Part shown: in pieces, positions 13,701 through 25,399 of the stretch
How the letters are laid out: every line of letters starts with the position of its first letter
Position numbering within the stretch: the stretch's first letter is position 1
Assembly (NCBI GenBank): GCA_014529385.2
Contig: CM043953.1
Span: 82,807,838 to 82,871,837 of the forward strand
Reading direction: 5' to 3'
DNA from: Adiantum capillus-veneris
Lineage: Eukaryota; Streptophyta; Polypodiopsida; Polypodiales; Pteridaceae
Length of the DNA: 64,000 bases
The notes under the pieces: generated by a model
Databases searched by the model: none
The model's input: the letters and a program-made list of their open reading frames with translations, nothing else
What the model was told of the DNA's origin: nothing
Position numbers and translations under genes: made by a program

Positions 13701-14355
13701 ATCTGGTTTTTGTTATATGGGCCTTAGTGTTTAGCAAAGGCTGATTTGGAAGGACATGCATATTCCTCAAGTTATTGCTTATGAAGTATTTTTCACTCTA
13801 TGTGCACTATCTCTATGAGATTACTTTTGGGTCTACTAATCACCAATAGAGGTCATGGCTTGGTTAGGGTGTTTGTGGATCTTTCAAGTTAACCACAATG
13901 GTTATTCTGGACATTGTTGATTCCTCAACAATGCTATACACTATTGTGATTCCTCGTTTACCAATCGTCTGGGAAGACTGTTTGTAAACCGTGGGGGAAA
14001 CACATCTTAGTACTGTCAGTATCCAAGGGGATAGGCAGATTACAAAGTGTAATCTTGGGCTAAAGGATATCCAAAGTGCGTACATTAGCACCAAGAAATA
14101 TAATTAATAAGCATTTATTGATCTTCTTGGAGTTTACTTACTATCAGTTAACGCATGTTGCGACTAGGTAGTCTCTTCATGTATAAGTCAGGTTCTCAAC
14201 CTTGAACGCTTGTTAGGGTGTAGTTGTTTACTAATGATGAACTTGGAAAACAAGTCAAGGACTTACAACTGGCTGATGCGTCATGTTAGCAAGTTACTTT
14301 CATGGAAAGTGAAAAGAGGTACTCTTTCGTATACATCTTTGTGTGATAACTCGTT
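10745..14355. other. Decayed non-coding stretch, no supportable gene
   Basis: About 3.6 kb with no open frame above 75 codons that looks coding. Since a gypsy polyprotein tail and an LTR follow, much of this may be its eroded interior. A possible HVDDVLLC segment at about 12820-12845 recalls a copia-type YVDD box, but nothing around it supports that reading. I assign nothing further. Confidence 0.5.
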
Positions 14356-14622
14356 TTGCATACTCATGTGTGTTCTAAATGGAGTCCACACACTATGATT
14401 GGACAGGAGTCGGTAACACAAGATGGTTGCGAATGGACAACAATGGGAAAAATCAAGATGTTACTCTTGATTTCATTGAACCTCCTGTTGAACCGTGTTC
14501 CGGTCAACCAAACAGCTGGATCCATGAAGGATGCCACTTGGGAAAACATTAGTGTTCTTAAGAAGAAGTTCCCCACTTTTGTTTTCAAGGACAAAAAACT
14601 CTTCTTTAAGGGGGGAGTAATG
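14356..14622 (+). pseudogene. Ty3/gypsy polyprotein C-terminal remnant
   Basis: The frame ends with ATWENISVLKKKFPTFVFKD followed by K, L, F, F and a GG pair. In the gypsy family this pattern (ATWE, then FPxFxxxDKxxFxGG) marks the end of the integrase or chromodomain-like tail just before the 3' LTR. A purine tract (AAGGGGGGAG, 14609-14618) and an LTR start at 14621 follow at once, as expected. The rest of the polyprotein to the left is not recognisable. Confidence 0.6.
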
Positions 14623-14784
14623 TCAAGACAACGGCAAGGCCGGACTAGACAAGGGCAAGGCCGGCCTAGGCATTGTGGAAAGGGAGTCCAACTAGGGCAA
14701 AGGGCCAGGGGGCATGCTATATAGTGGGTGGTTGGGTGGTGGACTCCTAGGTTCTAGTTCCCCTTGTCTAATAAAGCAGCTACA
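14621..14784 (+). repeat. 3' LTR, 164 bp, of the gypsy remnant
   Basis: Starts TGTCAAGACA after a G-rich purine tract and ends GCAGCTACA. It contains a CTATATAG TATA-like element near 14717. It aligns with the 171-bp LTR at 16940-17110 (shared words include GTGTGGA/TTGTGGA, CTAGGGCAA and GGTTGGG). No 5' partner is visible, so the internal region has been lost or truncated. Confidence 0.6.
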
Positions 14785-15066
14785 AATCCTTGAGCTAATG
14801 TGGCAAGTCCATGATTGACCTTGGTGGAATGTTTTGGAACCATGTCAATGCGTTTCCTTCTAATGTCATTCCAAACCCCTCGAATTGAGTATGGAATCAA
14901 ATATACGTTCTGCTCTTAGTACGTGCTTAAAGCTTGCTAAGTGGTCGTATGGATCCCCTAATCCAGTGTATTTTTTGATCCATTTCTAAAAATTAGCTGG
15001 TCTGATGCATCTGTTTGGTTCAACTCCCGGTCTCCTGGCAGTTGGTCTTGTTCGGAGTCCTTCAAA

Positions 15067-16650
15067 CTAGTATGTTGGAAATAGTGACTCATGTAGCCCT
15101 GGACTGGCCTTAGTGTCACCCGGTTTTCTCCGTGATGAGGTGGTTTCTGGTTTCTTCACATTACTCTCAGATGATCTCTCATGGTATTCATCTCTTGGAA
15201 TTTTTTTTGGTCCTCGTCCCAATATCCAACCCCTTATGGAATACCCTTGGTATTTGGTTTGTTCTACCTCCTCATGAGTCATCATAACAAAGTTGTTGTT
15301 ATAACAATCCCTAAATAGGTAGGTTGGTAGGTCTGCTAACCCCTTATCTTTGATCTTGAAGATATACATTATCTTCATGGCTGTTAGTTGTCGTGGTTTG
15401 GCATGAGAAGTCCACAAAAGATCTTTTATGTTTCTATCTTCCCAACAATAGACTCCAATCCTAGGATTATTCGTACTAATCTGTTTCGAAGTCTTCAAAT
15501 CTACTTGATCGTATCCCTCAAATTCTAAAGTAGGTAGTCCTTCTTTTGCTGATGTATCTGGGATATGGTGTTTACTTCTAACCCCCATATGTCTACCACA
15601 TCAGGGTTTTCTACTTGTACATACTGAGTTTCGTTTCTGTCCATGTACATTTTTCCTTGTTTGTTTGCCATAATCTCTGTTAGAAAATATGACGTAGCTA
15701 AATAGATATTTGAGTAGATTACTTAATGGAGAGAGATAGATCTCACACACAAGAGATTATAGAGTAGAGAGAGAGAGAGAGAGAGAGAGTACACACGATA
15801 TACGTGGTTCACCCAATGTGGGCTGCGTCCACAGGAAAGCAGCCACTCAATGGCTTTAGTACTTCAAAACAAGAAGTAGTTTACAAAAGGATTATACCCT
15901 TAATGGAGCTCACGCCTTGCTTCACTCTCACCACCTCACACTCACCTTGTTGCATCAACTTCACACTATTCAAAAGTGTGTAGAAATGGCCTCCTTTTAT
16001 AGGCCAAAAGGGTTGCCCTCTCTCATGAGAGGCAGCCATGTGTAGCCACCCTTGTGTAGATAAGTCCAAATCAGACCCTTCAATCCGCCCATGTGTGGCC
16101 GCCCTTGAGAATACAAGTCCGCTTTTGAATTCGGCCACCGGCCACCGGACATTGACTTCCGACCACCGGCACTGGCCAACCGACCAGTTGTTTTCCGACC
16201 ACTTTCCAGCCCGCCGTCTGGCTATAATATTCCGGCGAAAAGGAATATTCGGGAGAGGCCCCTAAAGTTGCCCCTGATTTTTGGCCGTGAAAATTTTGGT
16301 TTCCGGCGAGTGATTTTCCTTCACACATGATGGATTCTCCTCATAGTGGGGGCCTTACAAATGTGCGCTTTTACCACAAAAAATTACAAGGGTAAATCAG
16401 GCTCCATACTTAACAATCATTGCTTTGAACTCAATACATGGTCATCAATGCGAATAGCATACTCCTTGTTAGGGTCCAAGTAAACCTGGGCTCCATGGCG
16501 GCTAGTCTTGTAAAAAGAGAGTATATGCTTATAGCGCATTGTCGTTCCGGTTTTCGAGTGAGTCGAGTAAGAAGACATTTCGGATGTTGAATCTAAAAAA
16601 GTGTCTGAGACTTCTTCAAGAATTGTGTGCAAGGAATTACCTTGATTCAC
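15067..16650 (-). pseudogene. Gag N-terminal region of a minus-strand gypsy-like element, split by an LTR
   Basis: Two minus-strand pieces, 16650-16417 and about 15677-15067 (the main open part being 15588-15067, 173 codons), flank an inserted LTR at 15678-16415. The upstream piece carries HGAQVYLDPNKEYAIRI. This resembles modules at 56830-56920 (SIVVDKYGREYRVVE) and 20200-20290 (IIYVEKYGREYVLVE) that precede gag in two plus-strand copies. A frameshift lies near 15590. The position is right for gag: it follows an LTR, a primer-binding site and a leader on the same strand. No zinc knuckle is seen and the downstream part is lost. The family assignment rests on the short module only. Confidence 0.45.
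15678..16415 (+). repeat. Inserted solo-LTR-like element (738 bp)
   Basis: Begins TGTTAGAAAA and ends CTTAACA, giving TGTTA/TAACA inverted ends. It interrupts the minus-strand gag-like frame. The flanks ATCTC and ATCAT match in only 3 of 5 bases, so a target duplication is at best degraded. Near 15795 it holds GATATACGTGGTTCACCCAA and a nearby GCGTCCACAGG, a combination seen in plant copia-type LTRs. A GA microsatellite is at 15767-15789. Confidence 0.5.
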
Positions 16651-16939
16651 ACTTTCTTCGGTGGATACTCTATTCGAAGTTTCTCCAAGTATGCCCTGAT
16701 TTCCTAGTACACGACTGACTTGTCATCAATTTCCACTTGATTCAATTGCAAATTTCTATCAAGCCATTGATTCCTCGTCCGCAACCTGATTCCTGTACAA
16801 ATTTGATGAAGTTAGTTATTCTTCTATAAATACAATAGAGTTTTTGCTAACTCTCGTGATTGGTCTAAGTGTATCACTTCAAATCGAGCTATGAGAGACA
16901 AAATTTGACTTTCAGATTCGACTTTAGCAAAAGTCAAAG

Positions 16940-17110
16940 TGTCAGGACAAGGGTCCTATACCCTAAGAACTAGGTTAGTCACGGACTACGGCCAAAGGCG
17001 GGGCTAGGCAGTGTGGATAGGGGATCCGTCTAGGGCAAGGGGCTAGCAGTCCGCCTATATAAAGGGAGGTTGGGAGGAGTATCTGAGAGCCTAGTTCCCT
17101 AGTTCTTACA
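16940..17110 (+). repeat. Solo LTR (171 bp) with 5-bp target duplication
   Basis: The ends are TGTCAGGACA...TTCTTACA. The flanking sequence is CAAAG on both sides (16935-16939 and 17111-17115), a perfect 5-bp target duplication. A strong TATA box, CTATATAAAGG, lies near 17056. It aligns with the LTR at 14621-14784. It sits in the leader of the minus-strand element, so it is a later insertion that lost its interior by LTR recombination. Confidence 0.8.
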
Positions 17111-17257
17111 CAAAGGTTTAATCTGCAACCTGGAAACTGAGTGAACATGTACCAATTTTGATCCGATTGAACCCAAAAATTGCTCGGTGGCTTTGTATTA
17201 TGTTGGTCTAATAGTGTATAAGTTCAAAAGTCAAAATTGATGTCTCTGGGTATCAGT

Positions 17258-18137
17258 AGTAAATAATCGTAATTATTTACTTTTGCTAATTTTTTACACT
17301 TTTTGGATCGGTTTGGCAAGTATACAACTTGTTAAAGTCCCTCGACAAGTTTCAACAAGTTTGGAAAAAATCTAATCAAGTTTATCAATTGTTTTGTGTC
17401 CGCAGACTTTGATTTCAAAAATCTGGTTTAAGTCTCACTTTTGTGATCCAAATTTCACCAAAATTGATTTGTGAGGTCTACTTGATATATGCTTGACCTT
17501 GTGGTATACTCACATTTGCAAAATTATCAAGTTTTATTGCAGTAGTAAATAATCACGATTATTTACTCCAGCTATATTTTTGTAACTTTTTGCCCCAACT
17601 TTGACACAGAACTGTTAAGCACCTCAAGTTAAGGTCACTAGCCAAGTTTCATCAAGTTTGGACAATTTTTGGTCAAATGGTCATCAATTTTCTGTCCGCA
17701 GACTAACTTTGTAAATTTGGTCACAAGTTTCAATCCAGTGATCCAAATCTTACCAAATTTGGTTTGTGGGCTTATTATAACATGGTTTGTGGGCTGACTT
17801 GGTCACAAAAATTGAAAAATGAGACAGATGTAAACAATCACGATTATTTACAACTAAAAACTTTTTGCATGTTTTTGGTCAACTGAGCATGTACACACAT
17901 TTGTTACATCAATATAAGCCTATGAATCAATTTTCAACAAGTTTGGACAAATGTTTTTCCAATTTACACTCAAGATTCAAAAAAGTCAGTACAAACTTTA
18001 GTTTTTACCCAGTTTTTTGTCGGTTTGGTGATCCAAATTTTTTGGGCCTTTACAAAAGTTGTTTGTACACATGCAATGAGTCAATGGTATGAACCTTGGT
18101 CAATTTGGAGCAAAAAATTAATAATTGCGATTATTAA
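17258..18137. repeat. Palindrome array d (about 286-bp period)
   Basis: Near-perfect 20-24 bp palindromes with half-site AGTAAATAATCR lie at 17258-17281, 17544-17567, 17829-17852 and 18118-18137, with a lone half-site near 18253. Spacings are 286, 285, about 289 and about 135 bp. The DNA between them is a loose tandem repeat (shared words such as CAAGTTTGGA, TGATCCAAAT and GTCCGCAGACT) and is clearly more diverged than the palindromes. The array lies between the primer-binding site at 18810 and the minus-strand gag-like frame, in the leader of that element. Confidence 0.75.
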
Positions 18138-18809
18138 CTTCAGGCTTGAAATGAACACTTTTTTCCAATTTTTCCAAAGACAGTATTTACATGAGCTATT
18201 TTAAGCCTATGAATCAAGTAAAAACTTAATTTGGCCTAAAATGTTAAGAAAAAGTAAATAATCTGAGTTTTGTTCAACTCTTGAAATTTTTACCTCGAAG
18301 TGTCTTTGAGCTTACCAACTGGTTCATACAGCTTTTAAGCTTACTCTCCAGTCGGATTGAGTGGTTTCGAGTCTTTTCGAGCTATTTCTAGCCATAGACG
18401 TGAAGTTCTGCAACTTCCAATAACAACTCACAGTTGATTCTTTCAGAGAGAGCAATGTTTTGAAATCCACCTCCGATCCTACTTACCCTACTCCTAGATT
18501 CTCATGCAATGGGGTTGTGGAAAGCGTCCACAAACACTCGTTTTCTTGTCTTTTATGGTTTTCTGAGCACTGATCTTAAGACTTGTCTCTTCTACCAATC
18601 ATCCTCAAAATCCTAATCTATTTCTACAATCCTAATGGAACTCACCAAGTACGATTACTTCCAAGCTACCTCTACACAGCAAAAGACGAAAATCTTAAGC
18701 TATGCGGTTTCTGAAAGAAAGTTTTGAACTCTAGACAAACCTAGAGGAAGTTAAAGGATAACTTCACGAGACGCTCGTGTTTTCCCCTAGTTTAAGTGAT
18801 CTCTTCGAT

Positions 18810-18827
18810 CCCCGGAAACGGTGCCAA
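18810..18827 (-). other. Primer-binding site of a minus-strand LTR element
   Basis: On the minus strand the sequence next to the LTR is TTGGCACCGTTTCCGGGG. It closely resembles the TGGCGCCGTTGCCGGGG-type site used by many plant Ty3/gypsy elements. It abuts the CCCACA end of the LTR, which fixes the element's orientation. Confidence 0.75.
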
Positions 18828-18828
18828 A

Positions 18829-19738
18829 TGTGGGACGCATGTCTAACCTCACTTTCCTATCTTATCACAGTATTAGTAAGAACCACGATTAATTTGTCAA
18901 TCCATGGGACGAAGTTAACTCAACTAGTGCACAGAGGCTACAAGAGGTTGTCAATCTCTCGGAAAACAACTAACAACTCGCATCTAACTCAAGCTACACT
19001 CAAGTGACTGAAATCACCAAACGCCACTCGCTCATAGATAAACAAATCACATCCGTTGCATCATCAAATGACATCCAAATATAACAAAAGTTCTAGGAAA
19101 TGTTTATAAGACCTAAGCACACATGCTTATGGTCTCAAACCCCACTTTAGGTCAAGTTCCAAAATCATGATTATCAACAGCATTGGATTTTTGACCTAGT
19201 CATTTTTGACAGAGAATGCATCTAAATGCTTAGCAATGATGCCCCAATACCCCGCCTATGCTTAGTTTTTTCTTTGAAAGTGTAAGTTCTTAGTTATGAT
19301 GAAATTAGGCTGCGGGTCGATGACGCCAATAGCTACAAATTACTGTAAACTGCTTACGTCAATGCATATAGCTCTTACCTGCGGTTGCAATGCAACAAAC
19401 GCAACTGCAATGTGACAAACCGGGGAGGAAGTAGGAAGCGTGAGAAGGAGAGGAGTGAGCGTCGTTAGCTCACGTTCTATATTTCATATCAAAAACTTGC
19501 AAAAATTGGCTTTTATACCTTAGCCAAGGTTTTTAGGTGGTCAAAACTAATAATCTGGAGTTCTACCAAAGATGGATAATGATAGGCTGATATAATCTGG
19601 AAGCTGGTAGCCCCGGCTCACTACTTACAGACTTTATCCAAGAAAATAGGAGTTACAATATTCACGATTTATCAAAATAATAAGTGTTTTACAAAGAGAA
19701 CTCTGAAAAATGGTATCCGTGTTAGCTTGCTGCTAACA
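18829..19738 (-). repeat. 5' LTR of a minus-strand gypsy-like element (about 910 bp)
   Basis: Read on the minus strand it starts TGTTAGCAGC and ends CCCACA, followed by a primer-binding site. A minus-strand TATAAAA lies at 19511-19517 in the context GGCTAAGGTATAAAAGCC. The LTR at 57227-58275 has GGCTGAGGTATATAAGCC at a matching distance from its start (about 210-220 bp). Both also contain CTCAAGTGACTGAAATC, so the two LTRs belong to related families on the same strand. Confidence 0.7.
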
Positions 19739-19789
19739 CAAGCCAAGTGAGAGGAGATAGAACCTCCAAGAACCCCACTCGAACAAAAC

Positions 19790-21790
19790 AAGGTTTACAA
19801 CCCTTTACTTAGAAGGACCAAATGCCCATGGGGCTCTGGTATATGGTGATGAAAGGGGATGTAAAAGCATATGTATTGAGAAAAAACCAGCCAAAGGAGT
19901 GGATGCCCTTCTAGTTTACGATGATGGAGATAGATTTTGTGATGATGAGAAAATACATTAGTTCATTGTTAAGGACCTGGCGAGCTATAAAAAATATGGG
20001 TACAATGTGGTTAAAGAGAAGATAATTTCAAAAATCATTGAAATACCTCCTTTGATAGATCTTCCTAAAGCCATCCTGGTGTTTGACAACAAGTGACTAA
20101 AGGGGTGACTAACCAGGAATCATAGGAATCTATGAATACCTAAATGGGGGGATGTCTGGAAACTTATGCCTTTGAGTTAAGCACAGAAAAGACTTTATAC
20201 TTGCTCTCGTATGAATCAGGTGAAGGGAGTCTCATAATATATGTTGAAAAATACGGACGAGAGTATGTGTTAGTAGAGAAAGTGGATGTAGTGAGATTGA
20301 TAGTCACTGAAGTAATTCCAACAGATCCCGTTGCAACTTAAGGACTAAACCCTACTCCTAGTAAGTCTACCAATCCCTCTGAGGAAATAAAGGATACGAC
20401 CATATTTCCAACTAGACAAGCTAGAATGGTAGAAATGCCAATTTTTTCCTTCATATGTCAACCCAAAACGTGAAACGTTGCAATCTTGATTGCGACCCAC
20501 GATAACAAGGGAATAAGAGTTCTATAGAGGAGAAGTCTCTATTACGAATGAATTATCTGTGACCCCTATAGTATCACCAATGACCACTTATTATCCCAAG
20601 GAGAACAAGGAACCAACAGTGGTACTGACCATAGTAGGATTCCCATATTGCTCTTATCCCAAGGAGAGCAAGGAACCAACAGTGGTGTTGACCATAGTAG
20701 GATTCCCCTATATGAAAAGAATGAAGACGAAAAGAAGATTTTCAGAGGAACCACCTGTTGAAAGGACATATAGAGGATACGGGATGGAAGAAGAAATTGA
20801 CGAAAGATTGAGACATGAACGAAACCTTGTAAGGGGAGAAGGATGAGGAGATTCCACAGTTAGGTTGGTCGATCAGAGACGCGTTAGACCTTCTCAAGTC
20901 CAAAAATGGGTTAGCAAGAAATATCCAGGGGAAAGAGACCACGTGGCAACGTTCTTGAGAGTGACCCAAGTGGAAGAGGTCAGGGACTTCGACACAAATT
21001 TTGTTGGATTTGGACTTACCTTGGAGAAAGGTGCTGCCACTGGGTTTGATTCTGTTGAAAGAAGAGATTTGAATACCATCTAAGAAGTATTTGATGAATT
21101 TGTGGAGGAGTTCTCTCAAAGAGGCATAGCCCACAAGATTGTCTTTCAAATCCATAAGTTCAAGCCGAAAGAGGGAGAATCTGTTAGGAAAGTAGCCCAA
21201 TTGAAACGATACATAAAATTCTGCCCAATTGAAGAATTACCTACTCATACCACCAATGCCTAGATATACGGCAGGGAATTTTCTAGGACCAGTTGGGGTT
21301 GAGAGACCACAGCCAGTTTTGGGGCAACAACCACCACTCCCAAGATCAAGACAAATAGATGTGAGGTATACGCGCACTATGGAAGAACCGCAGGAACAAG
21401 CCTTAGTGCATGTACATGTGTATTACAAAGGTCCCAGTGGAGCTATGGCTTGTCCTACATACTACCCACCAGAAGAATCGGGGGAACAAGCCTAGGTGCA
21501 TGTACTTGTATTATACAAGGATCCATGTGGAGCTATGGCTTGTCCTGCATACTACCCACCAAAAGAGATGAGAGCACCAGAACCATGGAGTATGATCGAA
21601 AATGTTGGACCACCGGGGCTTCAATGGACCAAGACCTGCTTACCAATAGAGGGGAGTTAAAGGAGCATCATGACAACCATTGGGACCATGCTATAAGTGT
21701 GGGGGTGACCACCTCATGAAAGACAGTCCTCGTACGGAAATTGTCCCAATCAACACATATTGTCCAATCTACGCCATCAACCATTTGATT
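19790..21790 (+). pseudogene. Ty3/gypsy gag, decayed, plus strand
   Basis: Pieces in changing frames make up a gag. An N-terminal module (about 20144-20341, with EKYGREYVLVEK) comes first, then the core at about 20865-21250 (RRVRPSQVQKWVSKKYPGER followed by DHVATFLRV), and a basic, proline-rich tail. Near 21688-21790 are two degraded zinc knuckles (CYKCGGDHLMKDSP and YCPIYAINHLIADC). The core matches 57080-57226 closely. A tandem duplication of about 62 bp lies at 20588-20712 and one of about 104 bp at 21391-21565. Gag would package element RNA. Stops and shifts make this copy inactive. Confidence 0.65.
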
Positions 21791-21799
21791 GCTGATTGT

Positions 21800-24336
21800 C
21801 CAAAAAGTATTCAAGAAATGCAGGACATATAGAATCTTTCTTAATCTAGAAAATTTCATTTTTATGGTAAGACAAGAATCAATCTTGGGACATACTATCT
21901 TAGAAAATGGCATATCCACAAATTTGAATAAGATACAAGTGATTATCAAAATGACTAAACCAATCAATGCAAAGCAAGTAGAGTGTTTTATGGGACACTT
22001 TGGTTATTACAAGAGGTTCATATACATGTATGCAATCATCACCCAACCTCTATATAGACTTATAATGATATTTGAATGGACAGATGAGTGTGAGGAATCA
22101 TTTAAGAAATTAAAAGATATCCTCGTATCCGCTCCAGTACTAAGGGCACCTGGTTGGGGAAAAATCTTTCATGTTCATATTGATGCTTCTGCATTTGCTA
22201 TAGGATGTATTTGGCTCAACCAAGAGAAGAAACCATGGAATTTGTCAGTCTGCTATTCTAGCCGAAAACTAAATAGTGCTAAAAAGAACTACACAACCAT
22301 CAAATGAGAGGGGCTTGGAATGATTTATGTTGCTAAGAAATTTTGGCATTATCTCCTCGCAAATAAGTTATTTTTTTTCACAAACCATCAAGACCTTTTA
22401 TACCTTGTCAACAAACCATGCAATATGGGGTGAATCATAAGATGGTTCATCATACTGTTTGAGTTTGACTTTACGATCGGCTTAAAAGGGGAAGACGCAT
22501 CTCAGAGTAGACCACCTATCTCGATTTCCAAATGGAGAAGATCTAGGGGAAATGGATGATGATCTTCTAGACGCATATCTCTTCAATATAGAAATGGTAC
22601 CTAAGTGGTCCCAAGAGATCGTAAGCCTACTATCACATGATGAAGAAGTCAACAAAACTGACCAAGACCATAAACAATGAACGATTCAGCAAGCTAAGAA
22701 CTTTCAGTTGATTGGCAGATGTTTATATAATCTAAGCTTTGATGGTATCCTAAGAGTGTACATAAACCCAGAGGAATATGAAGCATGTTTTTGCTAGAAG
22801 CACATAATCAGGATTTGACATTTCATTATTCATCCAAAAAAACTTTCCAACACTTGTGATAATTTGGAGTGTATTGGCCAACTATGCGTATTGATATTCA
22901 TGACTATGTAACTAGTTATGCCAAATGCAAATCAAATCCACCACTAGAACATGCAACACTGCTTCAAATAACCATTACGCCAAAATGGAGTCAATACATT
23001 GTTGACTTCTTGGAGAAGAAAACATTTCTTGAAAGTACCACCAAAGCACGACAGAGAGTGATAGAATTAGAATCTCGTGATTTCACTTTTATTGAAAATT
23101 AGCTTGACAAAATAGGAAAGGATAACCATCTTAGGTTGTGTGCAATAGAGAGCATGTATATTCCAATCCTGGAACAAGCACATGAAGGAATAAGTGGAGG
23201 TCATTTTGCAGGGGAAAAAATAGCAAAAATTATCCTCTCCTTTGGAATATGGTGGCCAGCATTACATATGGATGCAAACAAATATACAAGATGATGTGAG
23301 TCTTGTCAACACACCAAAGTGCCAATAAAACGGAATGAGATGCCCTTACGGCCAATGATGGGAGCTCGAGATTTTGCTAAACGAGGAATAGAATTTGTGG
23401 GACCAATATCACCCCTCTCTTAAAGCTTACGAGACACATGCCCATTATATCATTGTGACCACGGATTATCTCACTAAATGGGTCAAAGCTAAAGCTACAC
23501 AAAAAGCTGATACCAGGACTACTACACAATTTCTATATGAAAATGTATTTGTTAGATATGGTCTACCTATAGAAATTATCAGTGATCGAGGCACACATTT
23601 TAAAAATGAAATGATAGAGAATCTTCTTGAAGAGTTCATGATAGCCCATAACAAGTTTGCTATGTACCACCCACAGGCTAATGGGCAATCAGAAGCTACA
23701 AATAAGACTAGATATGTATGATCTTAACTAAGATAGTATCAGAGTCTAGAATGGATTGGGATCAGAAGTTACATTCAACACTATGGGCCTATAGAATTGC
23801 TTATAGGATCTTGATAGGAACAACACTATACAACATGGTGTTCGACCTTAATGCTATATTGCCTATGGAATTCCTAATCCCAACACTAAGAGTAGCCAAG
23901 AAACTAGAGTGGATAGGCCATCAAATGTCTTCACAAATAGATGACCTTGAAAATCTAGATGAGCTTCGCATGAAAGCAATAGCTTCCATCTATGTGCGTA
24001 AAAACAAAGGTAGAAAGAGTTTTTTGATAAGCATGTACAATCCAAGGAATTCAAAACATGCAATTATGTCCTGATTTACATATTAAAACAAAATGCTAAG
24101 AAACTTCAAAGTGAGGTACAGGACCCTTTGTGATCAAAGACTTATCACCAAGTGGAGCTGTCAAGATTGCTACATTGGATGGTGAAGAATTTCCCAATTG
24201 GATTAGTGAATGTAGACTAAAAAAATTTCATCTATCACTAACCCCAAGTATGCTTCAAAACATCCACAAAGAACAGAAACGGACACAAGAGAAAAAGAAG
24301 ATTGTAGCAGAAGCTCAAGCAGAGGCCAAGGAATGA
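21800..24336 (+). pseudogene. Ty3/gypsy pol: partial RT, RNase H, integrase
   Basis: Coding signal starts abruptly in the RT thumb/connection region (LGHTILENGISTNLNKIQVI at about 21890) right after the gag zinc knuckle, so protease and the RT palm are deleted. RNase H follows (DASAFAIGC and about 22240-22430). The integrase HHCC zinc finger is at about 23160-23330 (HEGISGGHF, then CESCQHTK). The integrase core is at 23395-23721, with the DDE residues in TTDYLTKW, ISDRGTHF and QANGQSEATNK. The C-terminal part reaches 24336 (SPSGAVKIATLDGEEFPNWI, then CRLKKFHLSLTP). Multiple stops and frameshifts inactivate it. Confidence 0.85.
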
Positions 24337-24399
24337 ATAGCAAAACAAAATCTTCTTCGACAGTGACAACAACATGGACCACCTTTGAAGATTAATGCC

Positions 24400-24960
24400 A
24401 TTTCAAGTAATAGACTTTGAAATAGAGCATATGCAGGGTCCCAAAATTATTGTCAAACTAGGACACAATCAAGTGGAGGCGACATCAATGCTTGATTTAG
24501 ATGCTCAAGCTAACCTTATCTCCTACAACCTTTACAAGTAACTCAACTTGACAATTAGTTACAAGAGACAAAACAAACTCTTCATAGTTATTCAAAACAC
24601 TTGATCAAGGTAAGGGGATGGACAATGCTCATGGTACAGGTTAACCAATATGTCTATCCGCATAGATTTTATGTGGTAGAAGATAAGCACACATAGCATG
24701 CCTTATTGCTAGAACAACCTTGGCAGCAAAGGTATAATGTACAACTTGACTGGAGCTACAATATAGTTAGCATCCAATCTGATTCAGGAAAATAAGTTCC
24801 TTTTGCTACAATAGCTACAAGCAAACCATTAGTACTACACCTAGCAGATAAAGGTAAGCACCCCTTACAAACAACCATTGTCCAACAATGGGTTCCAAAG
24901 GGACATACAACACAGGAAAAGCAAGTCATTGTGGCATATACTCTTACCCACAACGTGAGT
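24400..24960 (+). pseudogene. Retropepsin-like segment downstream of integrase
   Basis: In broken frames the segment reads MLDLDAQANLISYNLYK (a degraded D-x-G active-site context), then VYPHRFYVVEDK, then LLLEQPWQQRYNVQLDW, the usual flap-to-C-terminal order of a plant retropepsin. A homologous segment (VYPHQLHVVEDK, then VILGVPWMR) sits at 36780-36960, also just after the same type of integrase tail. The gypsy RT that begins at about 25540 might alternatively own this protease. The second copy argues that it belongs to the preceding element. Confidence 0.5.
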
Positions 24961-25399
24961 TCAATGGGAATTTACGAAAGCATACCATGATGAACCCACA
25001 TACTCTACAAAACAAAGATATCAAACAAATATAAATCAGGAAGGATCAAGTTGCTAGGTTTGAGCAAGATCAACTCACTGATAACTCTCTAAATACATTC
25101 ACTACAAACCATACGTTGAAACCAAAGTTCCTCCAGAAGCAGATAGGGTACCAAAGCAATTACTTATGTCCCAAAGTAAGCAGGCAAAAATCTAGATTCC
25201 AAAACAAAAACCTAAGTAACTACCTCGAGTACACTTCTTCAACAGACAACCAAAAACGTGTTCCAGTCCAACATTACCCATATCTTAGATTTGGATACCT
25301 AAACAACGAACAACCAAAGATACAAAGGTGATTATCAACCACAAGGTTTCACCAACTCTGTTGTCTACTATCAAAGAAAGAGAAAAATTACTATAGAGA

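Noticed and set aside
17258-18260. CRISPR array from regularly spaced palindromes
   Set aside because: The spacing is about 285 bp, the spacers are related to one another, the repeat is palindromic throughout, and the DNA is clearly plant retrotransposon; there are no cas genes.
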